From an uncultured Paracoccaceae bacterium (GTDB lineage Bacteria > Pseudomonadota > Alphaproteobacteria > Rhodobacterales > Rhodobacteraceae), in contig CANLEQ010000017.1 of assembly GCA_947489705.1 (NCBI GenBank), positions 1 to 64,000 on the forward strand: a DNA stretch of 64,000 nucleotides, read 5' to 3'. A model generated the notes under the pieces. It was not told the DNA's origin and searched no databases. It worked only from the letters and a program-made list of their open reading frames with translations. A program made the position numbers and the translations under genes. Positions 1 to 9,972 of the stretch are shown piece after piece; position 1 is the first letter of the stretch; each line of letters starts with the position of its first letter.

Positions 1-127
1 TCTCCGTCATGGACACCTGGGACGACATCGTCACCGCTGCTGTGACGCCTGGAACTTCTTCGCACAGGACCAAGACCGCGTCCGATCCATCACGAACCGG
101 GACTACGTCAAAGCAGTCAATGGTTAG
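1..127 (+). pseudogene. C-terminal fragment of an IS630-type transposase, frameshifted
   Basis: The left edge carries the tail of a transposase-like reading frame. Bases 3-38 read SVMDTWDDIVTA in one frame. The continuation CCDAWNFFAQDQDRV, ending in YVKAVNG and a TAG at 125-127, lies in the frame one base over. Together they resemble the conserved end of IS630-family transposases, where an IV..CC.AWN stretch is followed by R..SI..R.W/Y. The break near base 38 looks like a one-base deletion, so the copy is probably dead. The following bases (about 128-142) may be the terminal inverted repeat. Most of the element lies outside the window. Family assignment is by resemblance only. Confidence 0.55.
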
Positions 128-168
128 GGCCGTTGGTATGAGACCGGGCAGCGGAGCTTCGCCTCCGG

Positions 169-202
169 GGCCCATTTGTTTCGCGCGCGAAACAAATGGG
201 CC
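169..202. repeat. 34-bp perfect palindrome with TTTCGCGCGCGAAA core
   Basis: Bases 169-185 are the exact reverse complement of 186-202. The 14-base core TTTCGCGCGCGAAA (179-192) recurs at 19002-19015 and 58455-58468. It lies seven bases after the stop of the minus-strand DUF1850 gene, so it could form its terminator hairpin, although no T-run follows. Confidence 0.7.
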
Positions 203-209
203 TCCGCGC

Positions 210-608
210 CTAGCCGCCAGCGTTCGCGTCGTCGCCCTTCGGGGCGTCCGGGTCACACGGGGCGAGCGTGAGCGGCGCCCCCGTCTCGGCGCCGATCTCG
301 CGGCAGGTGCCGTCGGCACAGAGGGTCCAGCCGCCCGTCGTCGCGCCGGAGGCGGCAAGGGTCAGAGACGGCACCTCGAGCCCCCCGGGCGAGACCCACC
401 AGCCATCCTCGAGCCGTGCATCCGGCCCTGGCTCCATCCCCGCGCCCGATCCCTTGAGCGCGGAGCCCAGCAGGACCAGGTGATCCGGCGCGACCTTCCA
501 GCTTTCCACCCATGCGGTGCGTTCAACCGAATGCGTCCAGCCCAGCGTGAAGACGGGCTGCACCAGACCGAGCACCAGCGCCCCCGCGGCAAGGCAAGCG
601 CCGCTCAT
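210..608 (-). CDS. DUF1850 domain protein of a TRAP transporter operon
   Basis: This 132-residue protein starts with an ATG that overlaps the stop of the TRAP permease gene (ATGA), so the two are translationally coupled. It opens with a hydrophobic segment (about residues 3-20, GACLAAGALVLGLVQP), a likely signal or anchor. This is followed by a small soluble domain with the pattern FTLGWTHSVERTAWVESW typical of DUF1850. DUF1850 genes regularly accompany TAXI-type TRAP transporters with a fused permease. Their exact role is not established; an accessory envelope role is an inference from context. Confidence 0.8.
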   Translation of the reverse strand: MSGACLAAGALVLGLVQPVFTLGWTHSVERTAWVESWKVAPDHLVLLGSALKGSGAGMEPGPDARLEDGWWVSPGGLEVPSLTLAASGATTGGWTLCADGTCREIGAETGAPLTLAPCDPDAPKGDDANAGG

Positions 609-2680
609 GCCGCGGCCGCGCGCCGCCCGCCAAGCCAGATGAGCCCACCCGCCGCGGCGGCGAGCGCGAAGCCGATCTCGTCCGTGACGGGCATCGCGGC
701 GATCAGCGTGAAGGCCGCGACCATCGCGAGGCCCCGGACCGGCCAGCCGATCGGGCGACCGAGCCAGCCGATCACGGCGACGCCCCAGAGCGCGATGGAA
801 AGCACGGTCTTGAAGATCACGTAGAGCACCGCCGGCCAGAACCCGATCGCCTCGGCCAGCGGCCCGCCGGGCTGGAGCATCAGGACCGGCGTATAGACCG
901 CCATGAACGGGATCACGAAGCCCGCCGCGGCGACCTTGATCGCCTCCATCGAGATCTTGAGCCCCCCCGCCTTGGCGATCGGGGCGGCCGCGAAACAGGC
1001 CAGCGCCACCGGCGGCGTTAGGTCCGCCAGAATGCCGAAATAGAAGACGAACATGTGGCTGACGATCAGCGGCACGCCCAGATCGAGAAGCGCGGGCCCC
1101 GCGATCGACGACGTGATGATGTAGTTGGGAATCGTGGGAATCCCCATTCCGAGGAAGATGCAGGTAATCATCGTCAGGACCAGCGACAGGAACAGGTTCT
1201 GCTCGCCGATCGACACGATGAACTGCCCGAACGTGTTGGCGGCACCTGTCAGGGTCATGGTGCCGATGATCACGCCCACCAGCGCGCAGGCGACCCCGAC
1301 CGAAAGTGCCGTGCGCGCGCCCTCGGCCAGGCTGTCGCGGATCAGGCCCAGCGTGGCGCGCCCCCCGTGCGAGGCCGCGCACCACGCGATCAGCACGGCG
1401 AGCGCCGCGAAGAGCACATCGGTGCCGTATTCGAGAAACGCCGCCGTGACGAGACCGAGCGCGATCCAGAAGGCCGTCCGCACCGCCCCCTCGGGCAGGC
1501 CGAGCACGATCGAGCCGCCGAGGATCATGAGCACGGTGAGCCCCAGCCCCACCGTTCCCGCGAAAAGCGGCGTGTAGCCCCCGAAGAGCAGGTAGACGAG
1601 AATGACCAGCGGCACGAGCAGCATCCACCGGTCCTTCACCGCCTTGATCGGCGACGGCAGATCGGCGCGCGGCAGCCCCTTCAGCGCGAATTTCCCGGCT
1701 TCGAGATGGACGATCCAGAAGGCCGAGGCGAAATAGAGGATCGCGGGCACAATCGCCGCCTTGACCACTTCGATGTAGGGCACGTCGATCGTCTCGGCCA
1801 TGATGAAGGCCACGGCCCCCATCACCGGCGGCATGATCTGTCCGCCCATCGAGGCGGTGGATTCGACGCCGCCCGCAAAGGCCGCGCGGTATCCGAATTT
1901 CTTCATCAGCGGGATGGTGAACTGCCCCGTCGTGACGACATTGGCCACGCCCGAGCCCGAGATCGTGCCCATCAGACCCGAGGACACGACCGAGACCTTG
2001 GCGGCCCCGCCCTGCTTGTGGCCGAAAAGTCCCATCGAGACGTCGGTGAAGAGCTGGATCATCCCCGCCCGTTCGAGAAACGACCCGAACAGGATGAAGA
2101 GGAAGATGTAGGTCGACGAAACGTAGATCGGGATGCCGTAGATCCCCTCGGTCCCGAAGGCCATGTGGTCGATCACCTGCTCGAACGCATAGCCGCGGTG
2201 ATTGAGCGGAAAGGGCAGATACTCGCCGAAGAGGCAATAGGCCAGGAACACGCCCGAGATGATCGGAAGCGCGATCCCCATCATCGCGTATCCCGCCGCG
2301 AAGACGACGAAGAGCGCCACGACGCCCACCGCGATGTCGGTGGCCGTCGGCCGCCCCGCCCGCAAGATGAGGTCGGTATATTCGATCCACTGATACGCGG
2401 CGACGGCAATACCCGCGAGCGCCAGCGCCCATGCGAGCGCCCTGAGGCCCCCACCCGCGTCGCGCGCATAGGCGATCAGCGGAAAGGTCAGGAATGTCAG
2501 GAAGCCGACATGGACCGCGCGCACGATCTGGCTCGGCATGTCCACCAGATGCGCGGCGGTCGCGATCTGGAAGAGCGAGAACACCACCGCCGTCCAGAAC
2601 AGAAGGCGCCCCGCCCCGCCCCCGGGAAACGTGACGCCATGGGTCTCCGCCGGAACCGGCGGGGCAGCTTGATCGGTCAT
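605..2680 (-). CDS. TRAP transporter fused permease (DctQM-type)
   Basis: This 691-residue polytopic inner-membrane protein fuses the small (4TM-like) and large (DctM-like, about 12 TM) TRAP permease parts. It uses an ion gradient to import a substrate handed over by the periplasmic TAXI protein encoded just upstream. The glycine-rich stretch GLMGTISGSGVANVVTTGQF and the later GMGIPTIPNYIITSS are characteristic of the DctM part. The start at 2680 (MTDQAAPP) is preferred because GGAGAG lies a few bases upstream; an in-frame ATG at 2701 lacks this. The substrate cannot be told from sequence. Organic acids or amino acids such as glutamate are typical of the family. Confidence 0.93.
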   Translation of the reverse strand: MTDQAAPPVPAETHGVTFPGGGAGRLLFWTAVVFSLFQIATAAHLVDMPSQIVRAVHVGFLTFLTFPLIAYARDAGGGLRALAWALALAGIAVAAYQWIEYTDLILRAGRPTATDIAVGVVALFVVFAAGYAMMGIALPIISGVFLAYCLFGEYLPFPLNHRGYAFEQVIDHMAFGTEGIYGIPIYVSSTYIFLFILFGSFLERAGMIQLFTDVSMGLFGHKQGGAAKVSVVSSGLMGTISGSGVANVVTTGQFTIPLMKKFGYRAAFAGGVESTASMGGQIMPPVMGAVAFIMAETIDVPYIEVVKAAIVPAILYFASAFWIVHLEAGKFALKGLPRADLPSPIKAVKDRWMLLVPLVILVYLLFGGYTPLFAGTVGLGLTVLMILGGSIVLGLPEGAVRTAFWIALGLVTAAFLEYGTDVLFAALAVLIAWCAASHGGRATLGLIRDSLAEGARTALSVGVACALVGVIIGTMTLTGAANTFGQFIVSIGEQNLFLSLVLTMITCIFLGMGIPTIPNYIITSSIAGPALLDLGVPLIVSHMFVFYFGILADLTPPVALACFAAAPIAKAGGLKISMEAIKVAAAGFVIPFMAVYTPVLMLQPGGPLAEAIGFWPAVLYVIFKTVLSIALWGVAVIGWLGRPIGWPVRGLAMVAAFTLIAAMPVTDEIGFALAAAAGGLIWLGGRRAAAA

Positions 2681-2763
2681 GTCGCTCTCCGGTGATTGCA
2701 ACGGCGGGCCCGGACCGGCGCCGCGCGCCCCTTGAGCATGCGGCGCCGCAGATCAGGCGCGGA

Positions 2764-3720
2764 TCACTCGATCAGCCCTTGCTCCCGATAATAGCGTTCG
2801 GCGCCGGGATGGAGCGGCACCGGCATCCCGGCGAGCGCGTTCTCGAGCGCGATATCCGCCGCGGCCTGATGCGACGAGGTCAGCGTCTCGAGATTCTCGA
2901 AAAGAAGCCGCGTCATGTCGTAGGCGAGATCGTCGGAAACGCCCGCATGGGTGACGAGATAGTTCGAGATCGCGGCGGTCGACACGTCCGCCTCCTGCCC
3001 GTCATAGGTGCCGGCGGGAATCGTCGCGACCTGGTAGGGCGCACCCAGCGATTCGACCAGATCGGCGGGAATCTCCACCACGGTGATCGGCACCGAGGCA
3101 GACAGGTCGCGGATCGACGCCACGCCGAGGCCCGCCGATTGCAATGTCGCGTCGAGCTGCCGGTTCTTCATCAACTCGACGGATTCGGCGAAGGGCAGGT
3201 ATTCGGTCTTGCCCAGATCGTCGTAGGACATGCCCGCCGCCTCGAAGATGGTGCGCGCGTTGAGCTCGGTTCCCGAGGCGGGCGCGCCGACGGAAACGGC
3301 CTTGCCGGCGAGATCGGCGAGTGTCGCGGCACCGCTTTCCTCCAGCGCGACAAGCTGGACGTAATTGGGATAGATCGCGGCAATGCCGCGGAGCTGGTCG
3401 AGCTTTTGCGGGAAGCCCGCCTCCTCGTCGCCGTCCCAGGCGGCGGCGACGCTGTCTCCGAGCGAGAAGGCGATCTCGCCCCGACCCTGCTGGAGCAGGT
3501 TGAGGTTCTCGACCGAGGCCTTGGTGGATTGCACCTGCGTGCGCGCGCCGTCGATATTCTCGGCGTAGATGTTCGAAAGCCCCACCCCGAGAGGATAGTA
3601 GACGCCGGACGTGCCGCCGGTCAGCACGTTGACGAAGTCCTGCGCATGAGCCGCCGGCGCGGCAATGCCCATCACGCAGGCGATGGCGGTACCGCGGAAT
3701 GCGGCGGTCAGATATGTCAT
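2764..3720 (-). CDS. TAXI family TRAP transporter substrate-binding protein
   Basis: This 318-residue periplasmic binding protein has a Sec signal peptide ending at AHA (residue 26). The mature start QDFVNVLTGGTSGVYYPLG is the family hallmark (GTGGTxGxYYPxG). It is the first gene of the transporter operon: the permease follows after 83 bases and DUF1850 after that. A strong GGGAGGG ribosome-binding site precedes the ATG. It captures the substrate in the periplasm and delivers it to the fused permease. The ligand is unknown. Confidence 0.93.
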   Translation of the reverse strand: MTYLTAAFRGTAIACVMGIAAPAAHAQDFVNVLTGGTSGVYYPLGVGLSNIYAENIDGARTQVQSTKASVENLNLLQQGRGEIAFSLGDSVAAAWDGDEEAGFPQKLDQLRGIAAIYPNYVQLVALEESGAATLADLAGKAVSVGAPASGTELNARTIFEAAGMSYDDLGKTEYLPFAESVELMKNRQLDATLQSAGLGVASIRDLSASVPITVVEIPADLVESLGAPYQVATIPAGTYDGQEADVSTAAISNYLVTHAGVSDDLAYDMTRLLFENLETLTSSHQAAADIALENALAGMPVPLHPGAERYYREQGLIE

Positions 3721-3954
3721 GGTTCCCTCCCTCGAAACGCGATCCGGCCGTTCAGCCGGTGGCGGCGAAACGGCGGCACGAGAGTTCCGACTATAAGCGA
3801 CATCCGCGGCTCAGCCAGCGTTTTCTCGCGACGGACCGCCCTTCCCGCGCGAAATCCCGCGAGCCGGCTCCACGGCCGTACCGCACCCCTGCGCAACGGG
3901 CGTCACGTCTGATTTTCGAGTTGAATCGTCGGCGGATCCGCGCGGCGGACCCGG

Positions 3955-4203
3955 TCAGGCGGGGTCGCAGACCTGCTGGCCCGTGGCGTCGCGCAGCGGC
4001 GGGCCGGTCGGCACCTCGGCGGCTTCGAGAGCGATGCCGTAGCAGCCATTCTCGTCCTTGATCAGGAAGGCGGGGTCGACGCCCGGCGGCAGGGCGGCGA
4101 GGGCCGCTGGCGAGGCATCGTTGACCTGGCCGGGCTCGTCGCCGGACATCATGCAACTCGCAGGGGCGGCTGTCACCAGCGCCATCATCGCCAAAATCTT
4201 CAC
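3955..4203 (-). CDS. small exported protein, possible lipoprotein
   Basis: This 82-residue protein starts with GTG at 4203, preceded by GGGGGAT. Its N-terminus, VKILAMMALVTAAPASC, is a short signal sequence with a weak lipobox ending at Cys17. The rest holds PPGVDPAFLIKDENGCYGIA and a terminal QQVCDP, giving two further cysteines that could pair. I do not recognise the family. A longer in-frame start at 4359 would put an arginine-rich tail before the signal sequence and is unlikely. It is divergent from accB and probably monocistronic. Confidence 0.65.
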   Translation of the reverse strand: MKILAMMALVTAAPASCMMSGDEPGQVNDASPAALAALPPGVDPAFLIKDENGCYGIALEAAEVPTGPPLRDATGQQVCDPA

Positions 4204-4343
4204 CGCGGATCCCCCACAAGGTCTGTCATGAAACGCCGTGGACGCTAGCAGAGCGGGCCGGCCAGTCAAGCACGGGGCGCCACGGATGTTCGCGCAGCCG
4301 TATCGCGGGGTGGCGGCGATGCCCCTGTCCGCCTTCGACCTGC

Positions 4344-4372
4344 TTTTCACTTGCCTCACGCTGTCCTATACG
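4344..4372 (+). promoter_or_regulatory. possible sigma70-type promoter of accBC-aat
   Basis: TTTTCA (4344-4349) and TATACG (4367-4372) are separated by 17 bases and lie about 45 bases before the accB start, in a slightly AT-richer stretch of the divergent gap. The -35 match is weak, so this is a suggestion only. Confidence 0.3.
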
Positions 4373-4416
4373 GAACGACAGACAAAGTCCCGCGCGGGAC
4401 GGCAGATGGGACGAGA

Positions 4417-4896
4417 ATGATGACCGACACTCCGCACGAGACCGACGTGACCTTCATCAAGGCGCTGGCCGAGCTTCTGCGCGAAAACGATTTGACCGAA
4501 CTTCGCGTGAAGCGGGAATACGGCGAGGATGACAGCCTCGACGTCCGGGTCAGCCGCGGTCACGTCCTGCCGCCGCCGCAACCGCCCGCGAACCCGGCCC
4601 CGGCGCCGAATACCATCCCGGGCCCCAAATCAGTCGATACGCCCGCCGATCCCGCGAGCGAGGCCGACGCGGTCACCTCGCCGATGGTGGGAACGGCGTA
4701 TCTCGCCCCCGAACCCGGCGCCGCGAACTTCGTCGGCCCGGGCGATGCGGTCCAGGAAGGACAGACCCTTCTGATCGTCGAGGCGATGAAGACCATGAAC
4801 CACATTCCCGCACCGCGCGCGGGGGTCGTGCGGCGGATCCTCATCGAAGACGGCGCGCCCGTCGAATACGGTGCGCCCCTGATGATCCTCGAATAG
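4417..4896 (+). CDS. accB: biotin carboxyl carrier protein of acetyl-CoA carboxylase
   Basis: This is the carrier subunit of acetyl-CoA carboxylase, which makes malonyl-CoA for fatty acid synthesis. The C-terminal half is a biotinyl domain with the motif EAMKTMNHI; Lys125 (from the chosen start) receives biotin. A proline-rich linker (VLPPPQPPANPAPAPN) joins it to the N-terminal helical region. The length of 159 residues matches the family (about 156). Two adjacent ATGs (4417, 4420) follow GGGACGAGA; either could be used. A longer frame from 4351 has no homologous N-terminus. accC follows after 9 bases. Confidence 0.95.
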   Translation: MMTDTPHETDVTFIKALAELLRENDLTELRVKREYGEDDSLDVRVSRGHVLPPPQPPANPAPAPNTIPGPKSVDTPADPASEADAVTSPMVGTAYLAPEPGAANFVGPGDAVQEGQTLLIVEAMKTMNHIPAPRAGVVRRILIEDGAPVEYGAPLMILE

Positions 4897-4905
4897 GGCG
4901 CGGCA

Positions 4906-6252
4906 ATGTTCGACAAGATCCTGATCGCCAACCGCGGGGAAATCGCGCTCCGGGTGATCCGCGCGGCCCGGGAAATGGGCATCGGCACGGTCGCCGTCCA
5001 TTCCACCGCCGATGCCGACGCGATGCATGTGCGAATGGCCGACGAATCGGTCTGCATCGGCCCGCCCTCGGCCGCGCAGAGCTATCTCAGCTTTCCCGCC
5101 ATCATCTCGGCCTGCGAGGTCACGGGCGCGCAGGCGATCCATCCCGGCTACGGTTTCCTGTCGGAAAACGCCAATTTCGTTCAGATCGTCGAGGATCACC
5201 AGATCATCTTCATCGGCCCGTCGGCCGAGCATATCCGCATGATGGGCGACAAGATCACCGCCAAGGAGACCATGAAGGCGCTCGGCGTGCCCTGCGTTCC
5301 GGGCTCCGAAGGCGGCGTCGCGGATCTCGAGGCCGCGCGGCAGATCGCCGGCGACATGGGCTATCCGGTCATCATCAAGGCGACGGCCGGCGGCGGCGGG
5401 CGCGGCATGAAGCTCGCGCGCGCGGCCGACGAGCTTGCCAGCGCATGGCAGACCGCCCGCTCGGAGGCGAAGGCCGCGTTCGGCAACGACGAGGTCTATA
5501 TAGAGAAGTATCTCGATACCCCGCGCCATATCGAGATCCAGGTCTTCGGCGACGGCAAGGGCCGCGCCGTGCATCTGGGCGAGCGGGATTGTTCGCTCCA
5601 GCGGCGGCACCAGAAGGTCTTCGAGGAGGCCCCCGGCCCCGCCATCACGGCGGAGCAACGCGCGCGGATCGGCAAGATCTGCGCCGATGCCGTGGCGCGC
5701 ATCGGCTATTCCGGGGCGGGCACCATCGAATTTCTCTACGAGAACGACGAATTCTACTTCATCGAGATGAACACGCGGCTGCAGGTCGAGCATCCCGTGA
5801 CGGAGGCGGTCTTCGGCGTCGATCTGGTGCGCGAGCAGATCCGCGTCGCCGCCGGCCTGCCGATGGAGTTCGAACAGAACAAGCTGGTCCTCAACGGCCA
5901 TGCGATCGAGGTGCGGCTCAACGCCGAGAAGCTCCCCTCCTTCCGGCCCTCGCCGGGGCGGATCACGCAATACCACGCGCCCGGCGGGCTCGGCGTGCGC
6001 ATCGACAGCGCGCTCTACGACGGCTACCGCGTGCCGCCCTATTACGATTCGCTGATCGGCAAGCTGATCGTCCACGGTCAGGATCGCCCGGCGGCCCTCG
6101 CGCGCCTGTCGCGCGCGCTCGGCGAGCTGATCATCGACGGGGTCGACACGACCGTGCCGCTCTTCGATGCGCTGCTGAGGGAGCCCGCGATCCAGAGCGG
6201 GGACTACACGATCCACTGGCTTGAAAAATGGCTCGAGACGAACCTTCAGTAA
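4906..6252 (+). CDS. accC: biotin carboxylase subunit of acetyl-CoA carboxylase
   Basis: This 448-residue ATP-grasp enzyme carboxylates the biotin on AccB using ATP and bicarbonate. The start [20 protein letters not shown] is diagnostic. The glycine-rich ATP-binding loop [10 protein letters not shown], the HIEIQVFGD segment, the [12 protein letters not shown] segment and the catalytic [14 protein letters not shown] are all present. Its length equals that of the Escherichia coli enzyme (449). It is the second gene of accB-accC-aat. Its last 25 bases overlap aat in another frame. Confidence 0.97.
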   Translation: MFDKILIANRGEIALRVIRAAREMGIGTVAVHSTADADAMHVRMADESVCIGPPSAAQSYLSFPAIISACEVTGAQAIHPGYGFLSENANFVQIVEDHQIIFIGPSAEHIRMMGDKITAKETMKALGVPCVPGSEGGVADLEAARQIAGDMGYPVIIKATAGGGGRGMKLARAADELASAWQTARSEAKAAFGNDEVYIEKYLDTPRHIEIQVFGDGKGRAVHLGERDCSLQRRHQKVFEEAPGPAITAEQRARIGKICADAVARIGYSGAGTIEFLYENDEFYFIEMNTRLQVEHPVTEAVFGVDLVREQIRVAAGLPMEFEQNKLVLNGHAIEVRLNAEKLPSFRPSPGRITQYHAPGGLGVRIDSALYDGYRVPPYYDSLIGKLIVHGQDRPAALARLSRALGELIIDGVDTTVPLFDALLREPAIQSGDYTIHWLEKWLETNLQ

Positions 6253-6899
6253 GCGGCGGCCAGCCTCTCATCACGCCCCAGCTTCTGGTTCAGGCCTATG
6301 TCCAGGGCGTCTTTCCGATGGCGGACGGGCCGGAGGCCGAGGATATCTTCTGGGTCGATCCACGCCTGCGCGGGGTCCTGCCGCTGACCGGGTTCCGCAT
6401 CTCGCGCTCGCTGCGGCGCCGGATCCGGGCGGAGCCGTTCGAGATCACGATCGACCGTGACTTCGACGGGGTCGTCGCGGGCTGCGCGGCGCGCGACGAG
6501 ACCTGGATCAACGCGACCATCGCGGAACTCTACACCGAGCTGCACGTCGCAGGCGTCGCCCACTCGATCGAGGTTCGGGAGGACGGCGCGCTTGTGGGAG
6601 GCGTCTACGGCGTGGCCCTGGGCGGGGCGTTCTTCGGCGAATCGATGTTCTCGCACCGGGCCGACGCGTCGAAGATCGCGCTGGCCTATCTCGTCGACCG
6701 GCTGCGCCACGACGGCTACACGCTGTTCGATACGCAATTCCTCACCGACCATCTCGCGCGTCTGGGGGCGATCGAGATTCCGCGCGACGCCTATCGCGCG
6801 CAGCTCGACCGCGCGCTGGTCGGCGCGGCGCGGTTCGACGCCTCGGCCGAGATCCCGTCACCCGATCAGTTGTTGCAGCGCATGACCCATATGTCGTAG
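6228..6899 (+). CDS. aat: leucyl/phenylalanyl-tRNA-protein transferase
   Basis: This enzyme adds Leu or Phe to the N-terminus of proteins that start with Arg or Lys, marking them for ClpS/ClpAP degradation (N-end rule). The family signatures are [19 protein letters not shown] and the central [20 protein letters not shown], followed by [13 protein letters not shown]. At 223 residues it has the normal size. The start lies within accC (25-base overlap), an arrangement seen in related bacteria. Its last 34 bases overlap the end of the convergent DUF2155 gene. Confidence 0.95.
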   Translation: MARDEPSVSGGQPLITPQLLVQAYVQGVFPMADGPEAEDIFWVDPRLRGVLPLTGFRISRSLRRRIRAEPFEITIDRDFDGVVAGCAARDETWINATIAELYTELHVAGVAHSIEVREDGALVGGVYGVALGGAFFGESMFSHRADASKIALAYLVDRLRHDGYTLFDTQFLTDHLARLGAIEIPRDAYRAQLDRALVGAARFDASAEIPSPDQLLQRMTHMS

Positions 6900-7246
6900 C
6901 GGCGATGCTCCAGCGCGCTGAGCGCAGGGGCCGCGGCCACCATCCAGCCGGCGAATTCCGGCTGTTCCTTGCCGGCCTCGCGGATGACGAGATAGGCGAA
7001 GGCATCGCCGGCGGGATTGTCCTGCGGATAGCGGCATTCCCCCAGCGTGACCTGAAGCCGCCCCAGCGCCGCCGTCTCGCCCTGGGCAAGCTCCATGTCC
7101 CGCACGTCGCCCGTCATCCGGTCGAGACCGCGCAGCACCACCGACGATCCGGTATCGGTGCGGACTTGGCTGGTGGAGCTGCCGCGATATTGCGCCCAGG
7201 CCGATGCCGGCAGCAAGGCGAGCACCAGCGCAAGCGCGCGTATCAT
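6866..7246 (-). CDS. DUF2155 exported protein
   Basis: This 126-residue protein has a clean Sec signal peptide cut after AWA (residue 18). The mature part contains [20 protein letters not shown] and [25 protein letters not shown], typical of the alphaproteobacterial DUF2155 family. Two cysteines (in LGECRYP and near the C-terminus) may pair. Its ATG overlaps the stop of the NDUFA12-like gene (ATGA), implying coupled translation. Function is unknown. The conserved link with the complex I subunit gene may mean a periplasmic role connected with respiration, but that is inference. Confidence 0.85.
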   Translation of the reverse strand: MIRALALVLALLPASAWAQYRGSSTSQVRTDTGSSVVLRGLDRMTGDVRDMELAQGETAALGRLQVTLGECRYPQDNPAGDAFAYLVIREAGKEQPEFAGWMVAAAPALSALEHRRYDIWVMRCNN

Positions 7247-7626
7247 TCCGGGGTCCAGGCTTCGTAATCCGCGCGCGGCTTGGGCTGTTCGCGGCGGATG
7301 GAGCCTGCGGGCGCATAAGCCGCGGGCGTGCCGGTGAGGTTGGGCAGATGCGCCTTTTCCCACGACTTCTTGGGCAGCGGCCGCTCCAGCGGGGTTTCCT
7401 CCCACGTATGGTGCAGCCAGCCATGCCAGTCGGGGCTCACCCGGCTGCCCTCGACGAGGCCGTTGAAGATGACCCACCGGCGGCTGCCGTCCGCGTTGCG
7501 ATAATAGGCATTGCCGGCATCGTCCTCGCCGACCTTCGTGCCCTTGCGCCACGACCAAAGACGCGTGTTGAGTGTGGCCCCGTTCCACCAGGTCACAACA
7601 CTCAGAAACTTGTTGAGGATGCTCAT
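7243..7626 (-). CDS. NDUFA12-like accessory subunit of NADH:ubiquinone oxidoreductase
   Basis: This 127-residue protein is homologous to mitochondrial NDUFA12 (B17.2), a matrix-side accessory subunit also present in alphaproteobacterial complex I. Features are [23 protein letters not shown], the [16 protein letters not shown] stretch, and the [19 protein letters not shown] segment that defines the family. The start at 7626 has GGAG 8 bases upstream. It is cotranscribed with DUF2155. The main nuo operon is not in this window, which is normal for this subunit. Confidence 0.93.
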   Translation of the reverse strand: MSILNKFLSVVTWWNGATLNTRLWSWRKGTKVGEDDAGNAYYRNADGSRRWVIFNGLVEGSRVSPDWHGWLHHTWEETPLERPLPKKSWEKAHLPNLTGTPAAYAPAGSIRREQPKPRADYEAWTPE

Positions 7627-7750
7627 ATGCGCGCTCCGCTTGCTCTGCCCGACATATGGCGTATCGCTTCGTCCGCGTCCAGTGGGCGACGCCCGCCGGG
7701 CGACACGGGGATGACGGGCGCGCCCCGCCAACCGCGGCGCATGTCTCACG

Positions 7751-7782
7751 AAAAACGGCGCGCCCCGGTGGGAACGCGCCGT
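7751..7782 (-). terminator. intrinsic terminator of clpX
   Basis: An 8-bp stem (ACGGCGCG, 7755-7762, pairing with 7775-7782) with a 12-base loop is followed on the minus strand by TTTTT. It lies 27 bases after the clpX stop. Confidence 0.8.
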
Positions 7783-7808
7783 CGAAATTTCGCCGTCGGA
7801 CCCTCTGG

Positions 7809-9062
<1,254 letters not shown>

Positions 9063-9187
9063 CGCTTGTCCTTCCGAGGCCTCATGCCTCGCATCTGGTG
9101 TCGCGAGGGCCACGTTTCCACCCCGGCCCGCGCCTTGTCCTGACCTCTGGCGATAAACCTAGGACAGGGAGTATGCGCCCGCAATCT

Positions 9188-9227
9188 CAAAAACCCCGGC
9201 GCAGGCGCGGAACTCGCCGCGCCGGGG
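9188..9227 (-). terminator. intrinsic terminator of clpP
   Basis: A 9-bp stem CCCCGGCGC (9194-9202) pairs with 9219-9227 and has a smaller GGCG/CGCC pairing nested in the loop. TTTTTGAG follows on the minus strand. It starts 10 bases after the clpP stop and separates clpP from clpX. Confidence 0.85.
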
Positions 9228-9236
9228 ACCGGCGAT

Positions 9237-9866
9237 CTAGGCCGAGGGATCCTCGCCGCGCGGGCGGTTCTCGACGATTTCGTCGATCAATCCCCAGGCC
9301 TTGGCGTCCTCGGCCGACATGAAGTTGTCGCGCTCGAGCGCATCGACGACCTTTTCCAGCGGCTGTCCGGTATGCTTCACATAGATCTGATTGAGGCGAT
9401 CCTTGAGCTTCTGTGTTTCCTGGGCGTGGATCATGATGTCGGTCGCCTGACCCTGATATCCGCCCGAGGGCTGGTGCACCATCACGCGGCTGTTGGGCAG
9501 CGAGAAGCGCATGCCGGGCTCGCCGGCGGTCAGCAGGAGCGATCCCATCGACGCCGCCTGCCCCACCACGAGGGTCGAGACCGGAGGCTTGATGTACTGC
9601 ATCGTGTCGTAGATCGAGAGGCCGCTCGTCACCACGCCGCCGGGGCTGTTGATGTACATGCTGATCTCTTTCTTGGGGTTCTCGGCCTCCAGATGCAGCA
9701 ACTGAGCCACGATCAGCGACGACATGCCGTCATGCACGGGGCCGGAAAGAAAGATGATCCGTTCCTTCAGAAGGCGCGAGAAGATGTCGTAGGCCCGTTC
9801 CCCGCGGCTGGTCTGTTCGACCACCATTGGGACCAGGTTCATGTAATGCTCGATGGGGTCTTGCAT
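9237..9866 (-). CDS. clpP: ATP-dependent Clp protease proteolytic subunit ClpP
   Basis: This 209-residue serine peptidase forms the 14-mer barrel used with ClpX and ClpA. The catalytic triad is visible: Ser106 in GQAASMGS, His131 in MVHQPSGG and Asp180 in ERDNFMS. The start [21 protein letters not shown] matches alphaproteobacterial homologues, including a short propeptide. It is transcribed separately from clpX, with a terminator between them. Confidence 0.97.
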   Translation of the reverse strand: MQDPIEHYMNLVPMVVEQTSRGERAYDIFSRLLKERIIFLSGPVHDGMSSLIVAQLLHLEAENPKKEISMYINSPGGVVTSGLSIYDTMQYIKPPVSTLVVGQAASMGSLLLTAGEPGMRFSLPNSRVMVHQPSGGYQGQATDIMIHAQETQKLKDRLNQIYVKHTGQPLEKVVDALERDNFMSAEDAKAWGLIDEIVENRPRGEDPSA

Positions 9867-9972
9867 GGGGGCTGCCTTGGATTGTCTGGATTGGGTAACG
9901 CCGGATGGGTTGAGGGAGTCTTAGTATCGCGCCCCGGCAGTCGCAAGGGCGCGCCATCTTCGCCATGCGTCC

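Noticed and set aside
1055-2695. 546-residue plus-strand frame opposite the TRAP permease
   Set aside because: Antisense shadow of a high-GC gene: composition is Arg/His/Asp-rich with no family resemblance, while the minus strand encodes a clear permease.
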